Notes under the pieces: generated by a model | Database searches by the model: none | Seen by the model: the letters and a program-made list of their open reading frames with translations, nothing else | What the model was told of the DNA's origin: nothing | In this document: positions 1-9,224 of the stretch, piece by piece | How positions within the stretch are numbered: position 1 is the first letter of the stretch | Layout of the letters: the number at the start of each line of letters is the position of its first letter | Assembly (NCBI RefSeq): GCF_002531825.1 | Contig: NZ_NWSX01000014.1 | Location: 62,001 to 126,000 of the forward strand | Reading direction: 5' to 3' | From: Rhizobium sp. J15 | GTDB lineage: Bacteria > Pseudomonadota > Alphaproteobacteria > Rhizobiales > Rhizobiaceae | DNA: 64,000 nucleotides | Translations under genes and position numbers: made by a program

Positions 1-2
1 TC

Positions 3-406
3 GGGTCGATGGCGCTGATTTCCTGGCCGCCCTATGCCCGCCTGGTGCGCGCCCAGGTTCTGTCGATCCGCAGCCGGCCCTATATCACCGCGGCCCAGGC
101 GCTCGGCCTGTCGAACTGGGTCATCATCAAGCGCTATGTCGTGCCGAATGCACTCGGGCCGCTGATCGTCTCGGTCAGCGCCGGTCTCGGCACGGCGATG
201 GTGCTGGAAAGCGCCTTCAGCTTCCTCGGGGTCGGGGTCAATCCGCCGACGCCGAGCTGGGGCAACATGATCTCGGACGGCCTTCGCGTCTGGCAGCATT
301 ATCCGCATCTTCTCGCCGCTCCGGCGGCCGTGCTCGGCCTTGCCTCGGTTGCGTTCAGCTTCCTCGGCGACGGTCTCAACGACGCGCTCAATCCGCGGGG
401 CAGCAA

Positions 407-410
<4 letters not shown>
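3..410 (+). CDS. Peptide-type ABC transporter permease, C-terminal part (DppC/OppC family)
   Basis: Inner-membrane permease subunit of a Dpp/Opp-type importer, cut by the left edge of the window; the frame is open from the first bases, so the ATG at 9 is internal. The cytoplasmic coupling loop is visible (AAQALGLSNWVIIKRYVVPN, the EAA-like motif that contacts the ATPases), followed by membrane-spanning stretches and the family's usual FSFLGVGVNPPTPSWGNMI segment. It overlaps the next ATPase gene by 4 bases (ATGA), so the genes are translationally coupled. The binding protein and the first permease presumably lie upstream. The family is clear; the substrate is not visible. Confidence 0.9.
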
Positions 411-1413
<1,003 letters not shown>

Positions 1414-1414
<1 letters not shown>

Positions 1415-2406
1415 TGGCTGCGCAACCGCTGCTCAAGGTCGAAAACCTCGTCAAGCATTTCCACGTCAAGCTCGGGGCCTTCGGCGAACGCTCGGCCACC
1501 GTCTATGCCCTCGACAATGTCGATCTCGACATCATGGAAGGCGAGACGCTGAGCCTCGTCGGTGAATCCGGCTGCGGCAAATCGACGACCGGTTTCACCA
1601 TCCTCAATCTCTACAAGGCGACCAGCGGCAGGGTCGTCTACAAGGGACAGGATCTCGCCACGCTCGACGAGAAGCAGATGCGGCCCTTCCGCCGCGACCT
1701 GCAGATCGTCTTCCAGGATCCCTATTCGACGCTCAATCCGCGCATGACCGTGGGCGAGGCGATCGGTGAGCCGATTCTGTTTCACAAGCTCTGCACCAAG
1801 GCTGAACTCAAGGAGAAGGTGGCGATGCTGCTGACGGATGTCGGCCTGCCCACGCGCTTCGCCCAGCGTTACCCGCACGAGCTTTCCGGCGGCCAGCGCC
1901 AGCGCGTCGTCATCGCCCGCGCGCTCGCCTGCCAGCCGAAATTCATCGTCTGCGACGAGGCGATCTCGGCGCTTGACGTGTCGATCCAGGCGCAGATCAT
2001 CAACCTCCTGCTCGATCTGCAGGAGAAATACGGCCTGACCTATCTCTTCATCGCCCATGACCTCGCGGTGGTGCGCCATATCAGCACCCGTGTCGGCGTC
2101 ATGTATCTCGGGCGGCTCGCCGAACTGGCGACCCGCGAGGAGCTCTTCGACAATCCACTGCATCCCTATACCAGAGCGCTTCTGTCGGCCGTCCCGGAGA
2201 CCGATCCAGAACATGAGCGCACCCGCCAGCGCCAGATCCTGCAGGGCGATGTGCCGAGCCCGCTGAACCCGCCATCCGGCTGCCGTTTTCACACGCGCTG
2301 CCCGATCGCCATGGATGTCTGCAGCAAGGTCATACCCGTCTGGAAGGAGGCCAAGCCCGGCCATCTCGTCGCCTGCCACGCCGTCAATACGGAAGAGATC
2401 GCATGA
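1414..2406 (+). CDS. ABC transporter ATP-binding protein (DppF/OppF family)
   Basis: Second ATPase of the Dpp/Opp-type importer, 330 aa from the ATG at 1414; a GTG at 1411 would add one residue. An AGGAGG stretch just upstream (around 1400-1406) is a good ribosome binding site. Motifs: Walker [17 protein letters not shown]-loop [11 protein letters not shown], signature [12 protein letters not shown], Walker [15 protein letters not shown] and the C-terminal [11 protein letters not shown] element. It would form the heterodimeric motor with the preceding gene. It overlaps the following kinase gene by 4 bases (ATGA), tying the kinase to this transport operon. Confidence 0.92.
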
Positions 2407-3467
2407 CGCTGAAGGCCGCGATCATCGCCGACGATCTGACGGGGGCGCTCGATACCGGCACGCCCTTCGTCGCGGCCGGCCTTTCGGTCGCGGTCGCCGT
2501 CGATATCGAGGCGGCGCAGGATGCGGTTGCCACGGGCTGCGATGTCGTCGTCGTCAACACCGCCTCGCGCGCCCTTGGCGAGCGTGAGGCCGCCGACAGG
2601 GTCCGATCGGCGGCCAGGATATTTCGCGACGTGAAGCCCGGCGTCATCATGAAGAAGATCGACTCCCGGCTGAAGGGCAATGTCGCGGCCGAAAGCCTGG
2701 CACTGGCGGATGTGTTTGGCCTGAAGACTATTCTCGTGGCGCCCGCCATTCCCGATCAGGAGCGCCTGACCTACCGAGGCTGCGTCATCGGGCGTGGCGT
2801 CAACAAGCCGCTGCCGATCGCCAGGCTGTTCGAGGGCCGTGGCGCAGACAATGTCGTCGTTGCCGATGCAGAAGACGATAACGATCTCGACCAGATCGCC
2901 GAAGGCCATGACTGGCAAAAGTCGCTTGCGGTCGGTGCGCGCGGCCTCGGCGCGGCGCTCGCCCGCTGGCTCGGCGAAGCGGGCTGGCCGGCATCGGAAT
3001 TTGCCGCGACCCCGCGCACGCTGTTTGCCTTCGGCTCGCGCGATCCGATTACCGAGGTCCAGATGAACCGGCTCGAAGCCTCGGGTTCCCTGCGCATGGT
3101 GGTGGACGCGCCGATGGGCGAGTTCGAATGCGGAGAGGGCCTGGCGCTGCCGGCGCTGCTGCGCTGCACCGGCGACATGGCGGCCGATGCCGGGCTCGTC
3201 GCCAGCCGCTTTGCGGAAGGCGTCAGGATTGTCATCGACGATACGAAGGCCGATATGCTGATGGTCGGCGGCGGCGATACCGCACTTGCCGTTTTCCGTG
3301 CGCTCGGGGTCAGCGTGCTGGTGCCGAAGGGCGAGATCGAAGCCGGTATTCCCTGGTTCGATGTCACGGCCGCTGACGGGCGGCATTTTCGGTGCGCCGT
3401 CAAGTCGGGGGGCTTCGGCACGCCCGATAGTTTGCTAAGACTGGTTCTTCGGAATCAGGCGGCCTAG
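2403..3467 (+). CDS. Four-carbon acid sugar kinase family protein (DUF1537)
   Basis: The N-terminus [20 protein letters not shown] is the hallmark of the DUF1537 kinases (OtnK/DtnK type), which phosphorylate four-carbon acid sugars such as D-threonate or erythronate. The VVVNTASRAL and MKKIDSRLKGN segments and the C-terminal VGGGDTA and KSGGFGTPD nucleotide-binding motifs are all present. Length (354 aa) is somewhat below the roughly 420 aa common for the family, but both domains are recognisable. It starts inside the stop of the upstream ATPase gene and is followed 24 bases later by a GntR regulator. The actual substrate is not known; the usual PdxA2-like or aldolase partner genes are not in view. 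Confidence 0.82.
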   Translation: MTLKAAIIADDLTGALDTGTPFVAAGLSVAVAVDIEAAQDAVATGCDVVVVNTASRALGEREAADRVRSAARIFRDVKPGVIMKKIDSRLKGNVAAESLALADVFGLKTILVAPAIPDQERLTYRGCVIGRGVNKPLPIARLFEGRGADNVVVADAEDDNDLDQIAEGHDWQKSLAVGARGLGAALARWLGEAGWPASEFAATPRTLFAFGSRDPITEVQMNRLEASGSLRMVVDAPMGEFECGEGLALPALLRCTGDMAADAGLVASRFAEGVRIVIDDTKADMLMVGGGDTALAVFRALGVSVLVPKGEIEAGIPWFDVTAADGRHFRCAVKSGGFGTPDSLLRLVLRNQAA

Positions 3468-3491
3468 TAGGATACCGTCGGGGAGAATGAC

Positions 3492-4256
3492 GTGGTTGAA
3501 GCAAATGGCGAATCTTTGAACGCGGAAGCCGGCCCGCCGGGCAAGCCCGAACGCGGCAAGGCCGTCAAGCTGGTCGATCGTGTCTTCGACCAGCTGCTCG
3601 AGCGCATTCGCGGCGGAAACTATCCGCCGGATTCACGCCTTCCCGGCGAACACGAGCTGGCCTCGATGCTGGGCGTTTCCCGGCCAATCGTCCGCGATGC
3701 GCTGGCGCGGCTGCGCGACCAGGGCATGGTCTATGCTCGGCAAGGCGCCGGCACCTTCGTCAGCGCCCATGGCTCGCCGACCACGCAGCTCGCCTATTCG
3801 CCTGTCAAGACCATTGCCGATATCCAGCGCTGCTACGAATTCCGTCTGACGATAGAGCCGGCCGCCGCCTATTTCGCCGCCAAGCGGCGCAATGAGCAGG
3901 CGATCCAGAAAATCGCCAGCGCGCTCGCGGATCTGCGCGAGGCGACCAGCCACCAGCTTCACCGCTCCGACGCCGATTTCAGCTTCCATCGCGCCGTGAC
4001 GGAAGCGGCCAACAATCATTATTACACCGCCTCGATCGATGCGCTGAAAGCCCATATCGCCGTCGGCATGCATCTCCATGGCCTCTCCCTGCTCGGGCCA
4101 CGGCAAGGGCTGGAACAGGTCTATGAAGAACATAACGCCATCTACAAGGCGATCGCCGACGGCCGCGCCGACGATGCGCAACGGCTGATGAAAGCGCATC
4201 TCGAAGGTTCCCGCGACCGCCTGTTCGAGGGCAGGGTGCTCGACCTGTCGTTCTGA
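3492..4256 (+). CDS. GntR family transcriptional regulator, FadR/FCD subfamily
   Basis: Cytoplasmic DNA-binding repressor or activator. After about 25 variable residues comes a winged helix-turn-helix (LPGEHELASMLGVSRPIVRD, continuing into RDQGMVYARQGAGTFV), followed by an all-helical FCD ligand domain with the family's metal/ligand residues (FSFHRAVTEAANN, EEHNAIYKAIADGRAD). Length 254 aa is typical. A GTG start at 3492 is preceded by GGGGAGA. It is the last gene of the transporter-kinase operon and most likely controls it in response to the transported or phosphorylated compound (inference from position). Confidence 0.88.
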   Translation: MVEANGESLNAEAGPPGKPERGKAVKLVDRVFDQLLERIRGGNYPPDSRLPGEHELASMLGVSRPIVRDALARLRDQGMVYARQGAGTFVSAHGSPTTQLAYSPVKTIADIQRCYEFRLTIEPAAAYFAAKRRNEQAIQKIASALADLREATSHQLHRSDADFSFHRAVTEAANNHYYTASIDALKAHIAVGMHLHGLSLLGPRQGLEQVYEEHNAIYKAIADGRADDAQRLMKAHLEGSRDRLFEGRVLDLSF

Positions 4257-4383
4257 AGCTCGCAAGGGCGGGCGCAGTTTCTTCGGCGAACGAGCGTTGC
4301 CGGCGCGGGATGCCTGAAGATGCCGTGCGTCGTTTTCGGATCGAGATCAGCCGGTCCGATGCGGATCGAGCTTCATCCGAGAG

Positions 4384-4779
4384 TCAATAATCGAGGCGAC
4401 CCCAGGACGGATCCCATTCGACGCCTTCGACAAGCTCGACGAGGAGGGGATTGGTACTGTTGCGCCTATGGGATTCGGCCAACTGAAACGCAGCGTCAGG
4501 TTCCATTTCCTCGCCGGGGAATATCATATCATTTTGGTCCGTATCGGCGACCTCGCGGACATATCCCCGGATTTGGTCGCTCGAGCGATAGAGTTTGATG
4601 ATCAGTGAGCCGGCCGGTGCCGCCCCGGCGGCATAGCGGACATATTCAGGCATATTTCCTGCCGGCTCCGCCGTCTCGTCGCCTGCCCTATACCAGTGCG
4701 CGAGGGCCTGGCCGTCCTGGCGGCCCTCGCTCTCCCAGATCCTGTAGGCTCTGATCCTTCTGGCGTCGTCATCGATCAT
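4384..4779 (-). CDS. DUF2934 domain-containing protein
   Basis: Small soluble protein (131 aa) whose N-terminus RIRAYRIWESEGRQDGQALA matches the DUF2934 pattern, a short helical motif of unknown function frequent in rhizobial stress-induced proteins. The rest is acidic and unassigned. The ATG at 4779 is preceded by AGGAGGT, better than an upstream ATG at 4803, so it is chosen as start. It lies 48 bases downstream of the DUF4142 gene on the same strand and probably shares its stress promoter. Confidence 0.72.
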   Translation of the reverse strand: MIDDDARRIRAYRIWESEGRQDGQALAHWYRAGDETAEPAGNMPEYVRYAAGAAPAGSLIIKLYRSSDQIRGYVREVADTDQNDMIFPGEEMEPDAAFQLAESHRRNSTNPLLVELVEGVEWDPSWGRLDY

Positions 4780-4827
4780 CGTTACCTCCTGCCGGCTCAT
4801 CATCGCCGAGCTATGCGGCCCTACCGT

Positions 4828-5355
4828 TCATTTGTTCAGCTCCTTGGCCATCTCAAGATGATGCTCCAGCGCGGGACGGGTGGCGGCGGCCCAGGCCTTC
4901 AGCTCGGGATTGTCCCCTTCGTCGCCATATCGCTTGAAGAGATCGACGGCGTCCTCGTGGGCAGATTCCTGGTCCGCGTGATATTGCTTGTTGAAATCGT
5001 CTCCCTGCAGGCCGTTCAGCTTGTCGAGCATGCTCTGCTGCTCCGATGTCATGGCGCTCGGAAGGCTTGCCTTGACCTTGCCGCTCGACACCAGTGCCTT
5101 GAGCTCGTCGCTGGTCTTCTGATGATCGGCGACCATCTGCTGCGCAAAGGCCTTCGTCGCATCGTCGCCGCGCTCAGCGGCGAGTTTGCTGGATGCGATT
5201 TCGAACATGTCGCTGGCGGCCGCTTCCTGGACGAAATCCTCGGTTTTCGGCGGGACGCCGATCAGCGAGTTGACGCCCGTCTTTTCGGCGGCGGATTGAG
5301 CGAAGGCGGGGACTGCAAGGGAAAGGGCTAGCGAAGCGATAACAAGGCGTTTCAT
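4828..5355 (-). CDS. DUF4142 family secreted protein
   Basis: Periplasmic protein of 175 aa with a clear signal peptide (MKRLVIASLALSLAVPAFAQ, cleavage expected after AFA). The mature part is the ferritin-like helical DUF4142 domain, with the typical FVQEAAASDMFEIASSKLA and FAQQMVADHQKTSDELKAL segments. Function is unknown; family members are common in stress regulons of alphaproteobacteria. GAGGAG precedes the ATG, and a GGAAC-N16-AGTT promoter lies 29 bases upstream. Confidence 0.85.
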   Translation of the reverse strand: MKRLVIASLALSLAVPAFAQSAAEKTGVNSLIGVPPKTEDFVQEAAASDMFEIASSKLAAERGDDATKAFAQQMVADHQKTSDELKALVSSGKVKASLPSAMTSEQQSMLDKLNGLQGDDFNKQYHADQESAHEDAVDLFKRYGDEGDNPELKAWAAATRPALEHHLEMAKELNK

Positions 5356-5383
5356 CGGGTTCTCCTCAGTTGATGATCCGCCG

Positions 5384-5408
5384 AACTTTGGGGACAGCCG
5401 AGAGTTCC
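5384..5408 (-). promoter_or_regulatory. Candidate EcfG (general stress sigma) promoter for the DUF4142 gene
   Basis: On the minus strand GGAAC (5408-5404) is followed after exactly 16 bases by AGTT (5387-5384). This matches the GGAAC-N16-CGTT consensus of the alphaproteobacterial EcfG sigma factor except for the first -10 base. It lies 29 bases before the start codon. Confidence 0.6.
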
Positions 5409-5469
5409 CGTGACTTCGCGTCGATGGTCGCCCGTCCGCGTTTGACCTGCCGCTGCAGCCAACCGATGG

Positions 5470-5922
5470 TCAGCCGGATTTCTGCTTCTTGATGATGCTG
5501 ATGTTGCCGCTGACTTCGAGGATCGCGAATTTTATCTCCGCCACGCTCTCGATGCCTTCCTGGCTTCGCGCCGCTTCCATGATGTCTTCCTTCTGGAGCC
5601 GTGCGCCCTTGAGCGCACGATCGTCATAGACGCCGTCGGTTACGAGAACGGTCGGAACGCCATCAATGATATGGGCGGCGCCGGGCCACCACCTTTTCAC
5701 ATAGGACAGCCCGATATCCGTGGTGAACAGTGTCAGGATCAGGATGATGGAGTTGGTGATCGAAAAGTCGTCCCCGAGCATCGCCTGTTGCGTGGTTTCG
5801 GAAATCACCAGCACGAGGACCAGGTCGAAGGGCGTCATCTGCGCCAGCGTCCGTCTTCCCGACAGACGGATGATCACCAGCAGCGTGAAATAGATCATCA
5901 ATCCGCGTAATACCGCATCCAC
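5470..5922 (-). CDS. DUF421 domain membrane protein (YetF/YcaP-like)
   Basis: Integral membrane protein of about 150 aa. Two to three hydrophobic segments (around GLMIYFTLLVIIRLSG and the ITNSIILILTLFTTD segment) precede a soluble DUF421 domain that contains GVPTVLVTDGVYDDRALKGA and ends IKKQKSG. The open frame extends to 6006, but a GTG at 5922 preceded by GAGG gives the family's usual N-terminus (VDAVLRGLMIY) and is preferred; it overlaps the end of the upstream gene by translation only if the longer start is used. Function unknown; it probably acts with the neighbouring single-span membrane protein. Confidence 0.78.
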   Translation of the reverse strand: MDAVLRGLMIYFTLLVIIRLSGRRTLAQMTPFDLVLVLVISETTQQAMLGDDFSITNSIILILTLFTTDIGLSYVKRWWPGAAHIIDGVPTVLVTDGVYDDRALKGARLQKEDIMEAARSQEGIESVAEIKFAILEVSGNISIIKKQKSG

Positions 5923-5932
5923 GGTGGCATCC

Positions 5933-6430
5933 TCACGGAAAGATGAAGGTCGATTGCGTGCGGGTGTCTGCGCCGATGCCGATGGTGGCCCGGCTTGGCC
6001 CGGCAAGCTCCGTCTGCAGGCGGAACACGATCTGCGTCGGTGCTGCCGGGTCGGCGGGGAATACGTAGCCTATCCGGCCGTCGCGCGCGAAGGTCGTCTT
6101 TTGCGGCGGATCGACGCCCTGGACCGAGAATGTCTGAAGAAAGGCCGCGTCGACCGTGAAGACCCTGTCTATGGATGACGGTCCGAAATTCACGACCATA
6201 TGTTCAGGAGCGTTCCATCGGGAAATGGCGGGAAAATCCACGGATCCGTCCGGCAGGACGAGCGTCTGGCGTGAAAACAAACCGCCCCTTCCCAGAAAAC
6301 CCAAGAGGCAGGCCGCTAGAAGAAGCGTGAAGACAATCCAGGAAATGCGTTGAACTGCCCAGAATCTCTGCTGGAAAACGGTTGAATCGATCATTCCTTC
6401 AGGCAGTGGGGGCTTGCGTATTTTTCCCAT
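5933..6430 (-). CDS. Hypothetical single-span membrane protein upstream of the DUF421 gene
   Basis: A 165-aa protein with one hydrophobic helix (residues about 30-48, ISWIVFTLLLAACLLGFLG) and a C-terminal extracytoplasmic region rich in beta-type sequence. No domain is recognised. It sits directly upstream of the DUF421 gene (10 bases before the GTG start), so the two are almost certainly co-transcribed from the promoter at 6457-6481. The pair may form one membrane complex; this is inference from order only. Confidence 0.7.
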   Translation of the reverse strand: MGKIRKPPLPEGMIDSTVFQQRFWAVQRISWIVFTLLLAACLLGFLGRGGLFSRQTLVLPDGSVDFPAISRWNAPEHMVVNFGPSSIDRVFTVDAAFLQTFSVQGVDPPQKTTFARDGRIGYVFPADPAAPTQIVFRLQTELAGPSRATIGIGADTRTQSTFIFP

Positions 6431-6456
6431 GCGCCCTCCCTATGCGTCCCGCATAG

Positions 6457-6481
6457 AACGGGCGCTGAGCGCAAAAGTTCC
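6457..6481 (-). promoter_or_regulatory. Candidate EcfG promoter, perfect match, for the membrane-protein/DUF421 pair
   Basis: Minus strand GGAAC (6481-6477), 16 bases, CGTT (6460-6457). This is an exact match to the EcfG consensus and lies 27 bases upstream of the ATG at 6430. Confidence 0.7.
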
Positions 6482-6511
6482 CCGCTGCCGGTCTTCTCCA
6501 GGCGCATCGAG

Positions 6512-8491
6512 CTAGAGGCCGAAGGGAAAAGTCTCCTGGTCACCAACGCCGGGCTCCTGCGGCGCCAGCGGCGAAAGCGCGCGGGTCTCGTCGAACCAGA
6601 GGAAGGCGTCATATTGCCGGGAGAGCGATGTCGCCATGTAATGGCTCAACCGTTCCGTTTCCGGCCGGTAGATGACGCCGATGAAGCGCTGAAGCCGCTG
6701 CTCGACGAGACTTGCGTGCAGCTCTTCATTGGCATTGAGATCGAGAAGAAATCGCGGCTTTCCGGAATCATGACACAAACGCTCGCAGCTTTGCGGCAGC
6801 GACGAATTGACTTGTTTTTTCTCGGCTTCTCCGTCCCAATCGCTTGCGGCGATCACCTCGCCGCAATGCGTTCCCAACCCTATGAGACTGGTCATTCCAT
6901 CAAACCGCTGCCGGCAGAGCTGGCCGAGGTTGAGTTCGTCGCGGGCAGTCCCCATTTCGGTGTAGCGGGCGTCGCCGATATGCGAATTATGAGCCCATAT
7001 GATGATCTTCGCCGTCGGTCCGTGAAAATCGAGCAGACGTTCGATCGTATCGGCCATATAGGTGTCGCGGAGATTCCAGGCTTGCGAGCCGCCGTAATAC
7101 ATCACGCGGTAATATCGTTCGGCTGCGGTGAGCAAGCGCGCCGACTGCGCGGCATTCAGAAAGTCGTCGCCATCGGGGGCCACATCATCCAGGGAGCGGG
7201 TCAGGAGTTCCGTGCACTGCTTCAGCACGGCGTCCTCGCATGATCGATAAGCGTCGGTAAGAACGGCTCTGCCATAAGTCGCCGGATTGCTCTGCCAGGG
7301 GCTGAGGCAGCCGTAACGTTCCCTGGCGATGGCTGCGGTTTCCGGGCTGACGCTTTCGAGATAGTCGAGCACGGAGCGGATCGAGCCCGACATGTTGTAG
7401 AGGTCCAGCCCGTAGAACCGTATCGGATCCTTTCGCAAAGCCGCGCGCCGCTGGTTCTGCTCCTTCATCCAACCGGCAAATGTCGAAAACTCGATGTTCC
7501 GCCACATCCACTCGGGGAAACGGCCGAAGGGTGCTGCGCCTTTTGATGCTTGCCCCTTGGTCCATCGGTCGATCGCGGCGGCATCGGGCCAGTCCGCTTC
7601 GACAGCGATCAGATTGAACCCGTGATGCTCGACGAGGTGGCGGCTGATGGCAGCGCGAGCCTCGTAAAATTCGGCCGTCCCGTGGGTGGATTCGCCGAGC
7701 AGGACGATGCGGCTTTCGGCAAAGCGATCGAAAAGCGCGGCAAAACGCCTCTCGTCAAGGGACGAAAATTCTTCCGCCGCGTCTGCAATGAGCTGGTGAG
7801 GGGGCGCTTCCGCACGCGCTGACGGCGCCGCCGTATACATCGGATGGACTGCGGTCCAGGCATCTTCGCCGATCAGCGGAACGAACAATACGCCGCCGAG
7901 ATCGTCTTCCTCGAAGGCTTCCGCTCCGACACGCGTGATCCGCTTCAGCCGCTGCGCGTCGCCGCGGCCGACGGGAATGATAAGCCGTCCTCCGAGATCC
8001 AGCTGTTCCTTTAGGGCAAGCGGCACCTCCGGTGCGCCGGCGGACACGATAATGGCATCGAACGGCGCGGCCTTCGCCCAGCCCTTGCTGCCGTCGCCGA
8101 CGCGAACATCGATGTTCTTGTATCCGAGGGCCTCGAACCGTTCCCTGGCCTGAAGCGCCAGCCTCTCATGGCGCTCCACGGAATAGACGTGCTTGGCGAT
8201 CCGGCTGATGAGGGCCGAAGCATAGCCGGAACCTGTGCCGACCTCGAGCACCTTGTCGCCGGCGTCGAGATCCGCCTTTTCGAGCATCAGGGCGACGATG
8301 AAGGGCTGCGAAATGGTCTGGCCGTCGCCTATCGACAGCGGCGCATCCTCATAGGCGAATTCCTCATAGCCGGGATCGACGAACCTTTCGCGCGGCACCG
8401 TGCGCATCGCCCTGATGACGCTTCGGTCGCCGATACCGCGCCGTGTCAGGTGTTGCTCTACCATGCGATCTCGGATGCGCGTCATATCCAT
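6512..8491 (-). CDS. Fusion: protein-L-isoaspartate O-methyltransferase + erythromycin esterase-like domain
   Basis: A 659-aa two-domain protein. Residues about 1-215 are a PCMT-type methyltransferase (protein repair: methylates isoaspartyl residues with SAM), with DGQTISQPFIVALM and the SAM-binding VLEVGTGSGYASALI. Residues about 235-640 match the erythromycin-esterase family, with the conserved LLGESTHGTAEFY, AVEADWPDAAAIDRW and WAHNSHIGDARYTEM that supply the catalytic histidines and glutamates. The ATG at 8491 has GAGGAG 7 bases upstream; the open frame extends further but without support. Resistance to macrolides is not implied, since most family members have unknown substrates. A candidate EcfG promoter precedes it. 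Confidence 0.88.
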   Translation of the reverse strand: MDMTRIRDRMVEQHLTRRGIGDRSVIRAMRTVPRERFVDPGYEEFAYEDAPLSIGDGQTISQPFIVALMLEKADLDAGDKVLEVGTGSGYASALISRIAKHVYSVERHERLALQARERFEALGYKNIDVRVGDGSKGWAKAAPFDAIIVSAGAPEVPLALKEQLDLGGRLIIPVGRGDAQRLKRITRVGAEAFEEDDLGGVLFVPLIGEDAWTAVHPMYTAAPSARAEAPPHQLIADAAEEFSSLDERRFAALFDRFAESRIVLLGESTHGTAEFYEARAAISRHLVEHHGFNLIAVEADWPDAAAIDRWTKGQASKGAAPFGRFPEWMWRNIEFSTFAGWMKEQNQRRAALRKDPIRFYGLDLYNMSGSIRSVLDYLESVSPETAAIARERYGCLSPWQSNPATYGRAVLTDAYRSCEDAVLKQCTELLTRSLDDVAPDGDDFLNAAQSARLLTAAERYYRVMYYGGSQAWNLRDTYMADTIERLLDFHGPTAKIIIWAHNSHIGDARYTEMGTARDELNLGQLCRQRFDGMTSLIGLGTHCGEVIAASDWDGEAEKKQVNSSLPQSCERLCHDSGKPRFLLDLNANEELHASLVEQRLQRFIGVIYRPETERLSHYMATSLSRQYDAFLWFDETRALSPLAPQEPGVGDQETFPFGL

Positions 8492-8543
8492 GGATCGGCT
8501 CCTCTGTCGTCGATTACAACTTCGGGACTGTAGAAGTAGGCAA

Positions 8544-8568
8544 AACACGAGGGCGCCCGGAGAGTTCC
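8544..8568 (-). promoter_or_regulatory. Candidate EcfG promoter for the methyltransferase-esterase fusion gene
   Basis: Minus strand GGAAC (8568-8564), 16 bases, TGTT (8547-8544), 53 bases upstream of the ATG at 8491. One -10 base differs from CGTT. Confidence 0.5.
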
Positions 8569-8599
8569 CTGGACGAGCGGTTTTGCGCCGCCCTGTCGC

Positions 8600-8624
8600 G
8601 GAACTTAGTGTGAAGAGCGAAGTT
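8600..8624 (+). promoter_or_regulatory. Candidate EcfG promoter for the small genes at 8650-9192
   Basis: Plus strand GGAAC (8600-8604), 16 bases, AGTT (8621-8624), 25 bases before the ATG at 8650. It is divergent from the promoter at 8544-8568, 31 bases away. Confidence 0.6.
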
Positions 8625-8649
8625 GGACAGGGTCAGTCAAGAGGCGCCA

Positions 8650-8892
8650 ATGTCCAGCAATCCACTGATTACCGAACCGGTCGAAGCTTTCGCCTCCCGT
8701 CTGGAGGCAATGACCGATGACGAGCTGTTCGTGACCATGAACGAGCTGGAAAAAGCGAGCGAGGCTGCCAGGGACGACGCGGCCGAGATTCTTCCACGGA
8801 TCGCTTTGACCGAAAGCGAAATCGAACGGCGCTTTCCCGGCCAGGTGCTCGCACCTTATCGCGACTGGAAGCAGAGACAGCCGCTTCTTTGA
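8650..8892 (+). CDS. Small hypothetical protein (80 aa)
   Basis: A soluble, acidic, mostly helical protein of 80 aa from the ATG at 8650, which is preceded by AAGAGG. The frame opens earlier at 8623, but that start has no ribosome binding site and would lie on the predicted -10 element. No domain is recognised. It is the first of two small genes behind a candidate EcfG promoter, which suggests a stress role. Confidence 0.65.
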   Translation: MSSNPLITEPVEAFASRLEAMTDDELFVTMNELEKASEAARDDAAEILPRIALTESEIERRFPGQVLAPYRDWKQRQPLL

Positions 8893-8928
8893 CTGCGGCA
8901 AACAAAACCGAAATGAATGGAGGCTTCG

Positions 8929-9192
8929 ATGAGCAGTTCCGAGACGACAACCGACCATAAGGCGATCCGTGCATGGGCGGAGGAAAGGAAGGGCAGGCCG
9001 GCGGTCATCCGAGCCGGCGGCAAAGGCGGTGTCCTGCGCATCGATTTCGGCGAAAAGGAAGAGGAATTCGACGAGATCGGCTGGGATGAATTCTTCAAGA
9101 TCTTCGATGAAAGCAAGCTCGCCTTTCTGTACCAGGACAAGACCAAGGACGGAAAGACGAGCCGCTTCAACAAATTCGTCGAGCGCGGCTGA
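8929..9192 (+). CDS. Small hypothetical protein (87 aa), conserved rhizobial type
   Basis: An 87-aa soluble acidic protein ([20 protein letters not shown] at the N-terminus, with [20 protein letters not shown] and a C-terminal [10 protein letters not shown]). I recall a similar family in rhizobia without assigned function. The ATG at 8929 has GGAGG six bases upstream; the in-frame ATG at 8917 lies in front of that site and is less likely. It follows the preceding small gene by 36 bases in the same direction. Confidence 0.7.
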   Translation: MSSSETTTDHKAIRAWAEERKGRPAVIRAGGKGGVLRIDFGEKEEEFDEIGWDEFFKIFDESKLAFLYQDKTKDGKTSRFNKFVERG

Positions 9193-9224
9193 ATGTTCGG
9201 CGGCTTACCGCTGCCGAGACCCGG

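Noticed and set aside
6512..7800. Macrolide resistance gene
   Set aside because: The domain is of the erythromycin-esterase family, but most members have other or unknown substrates and this one is fused to a repair enzyme in a stress island.
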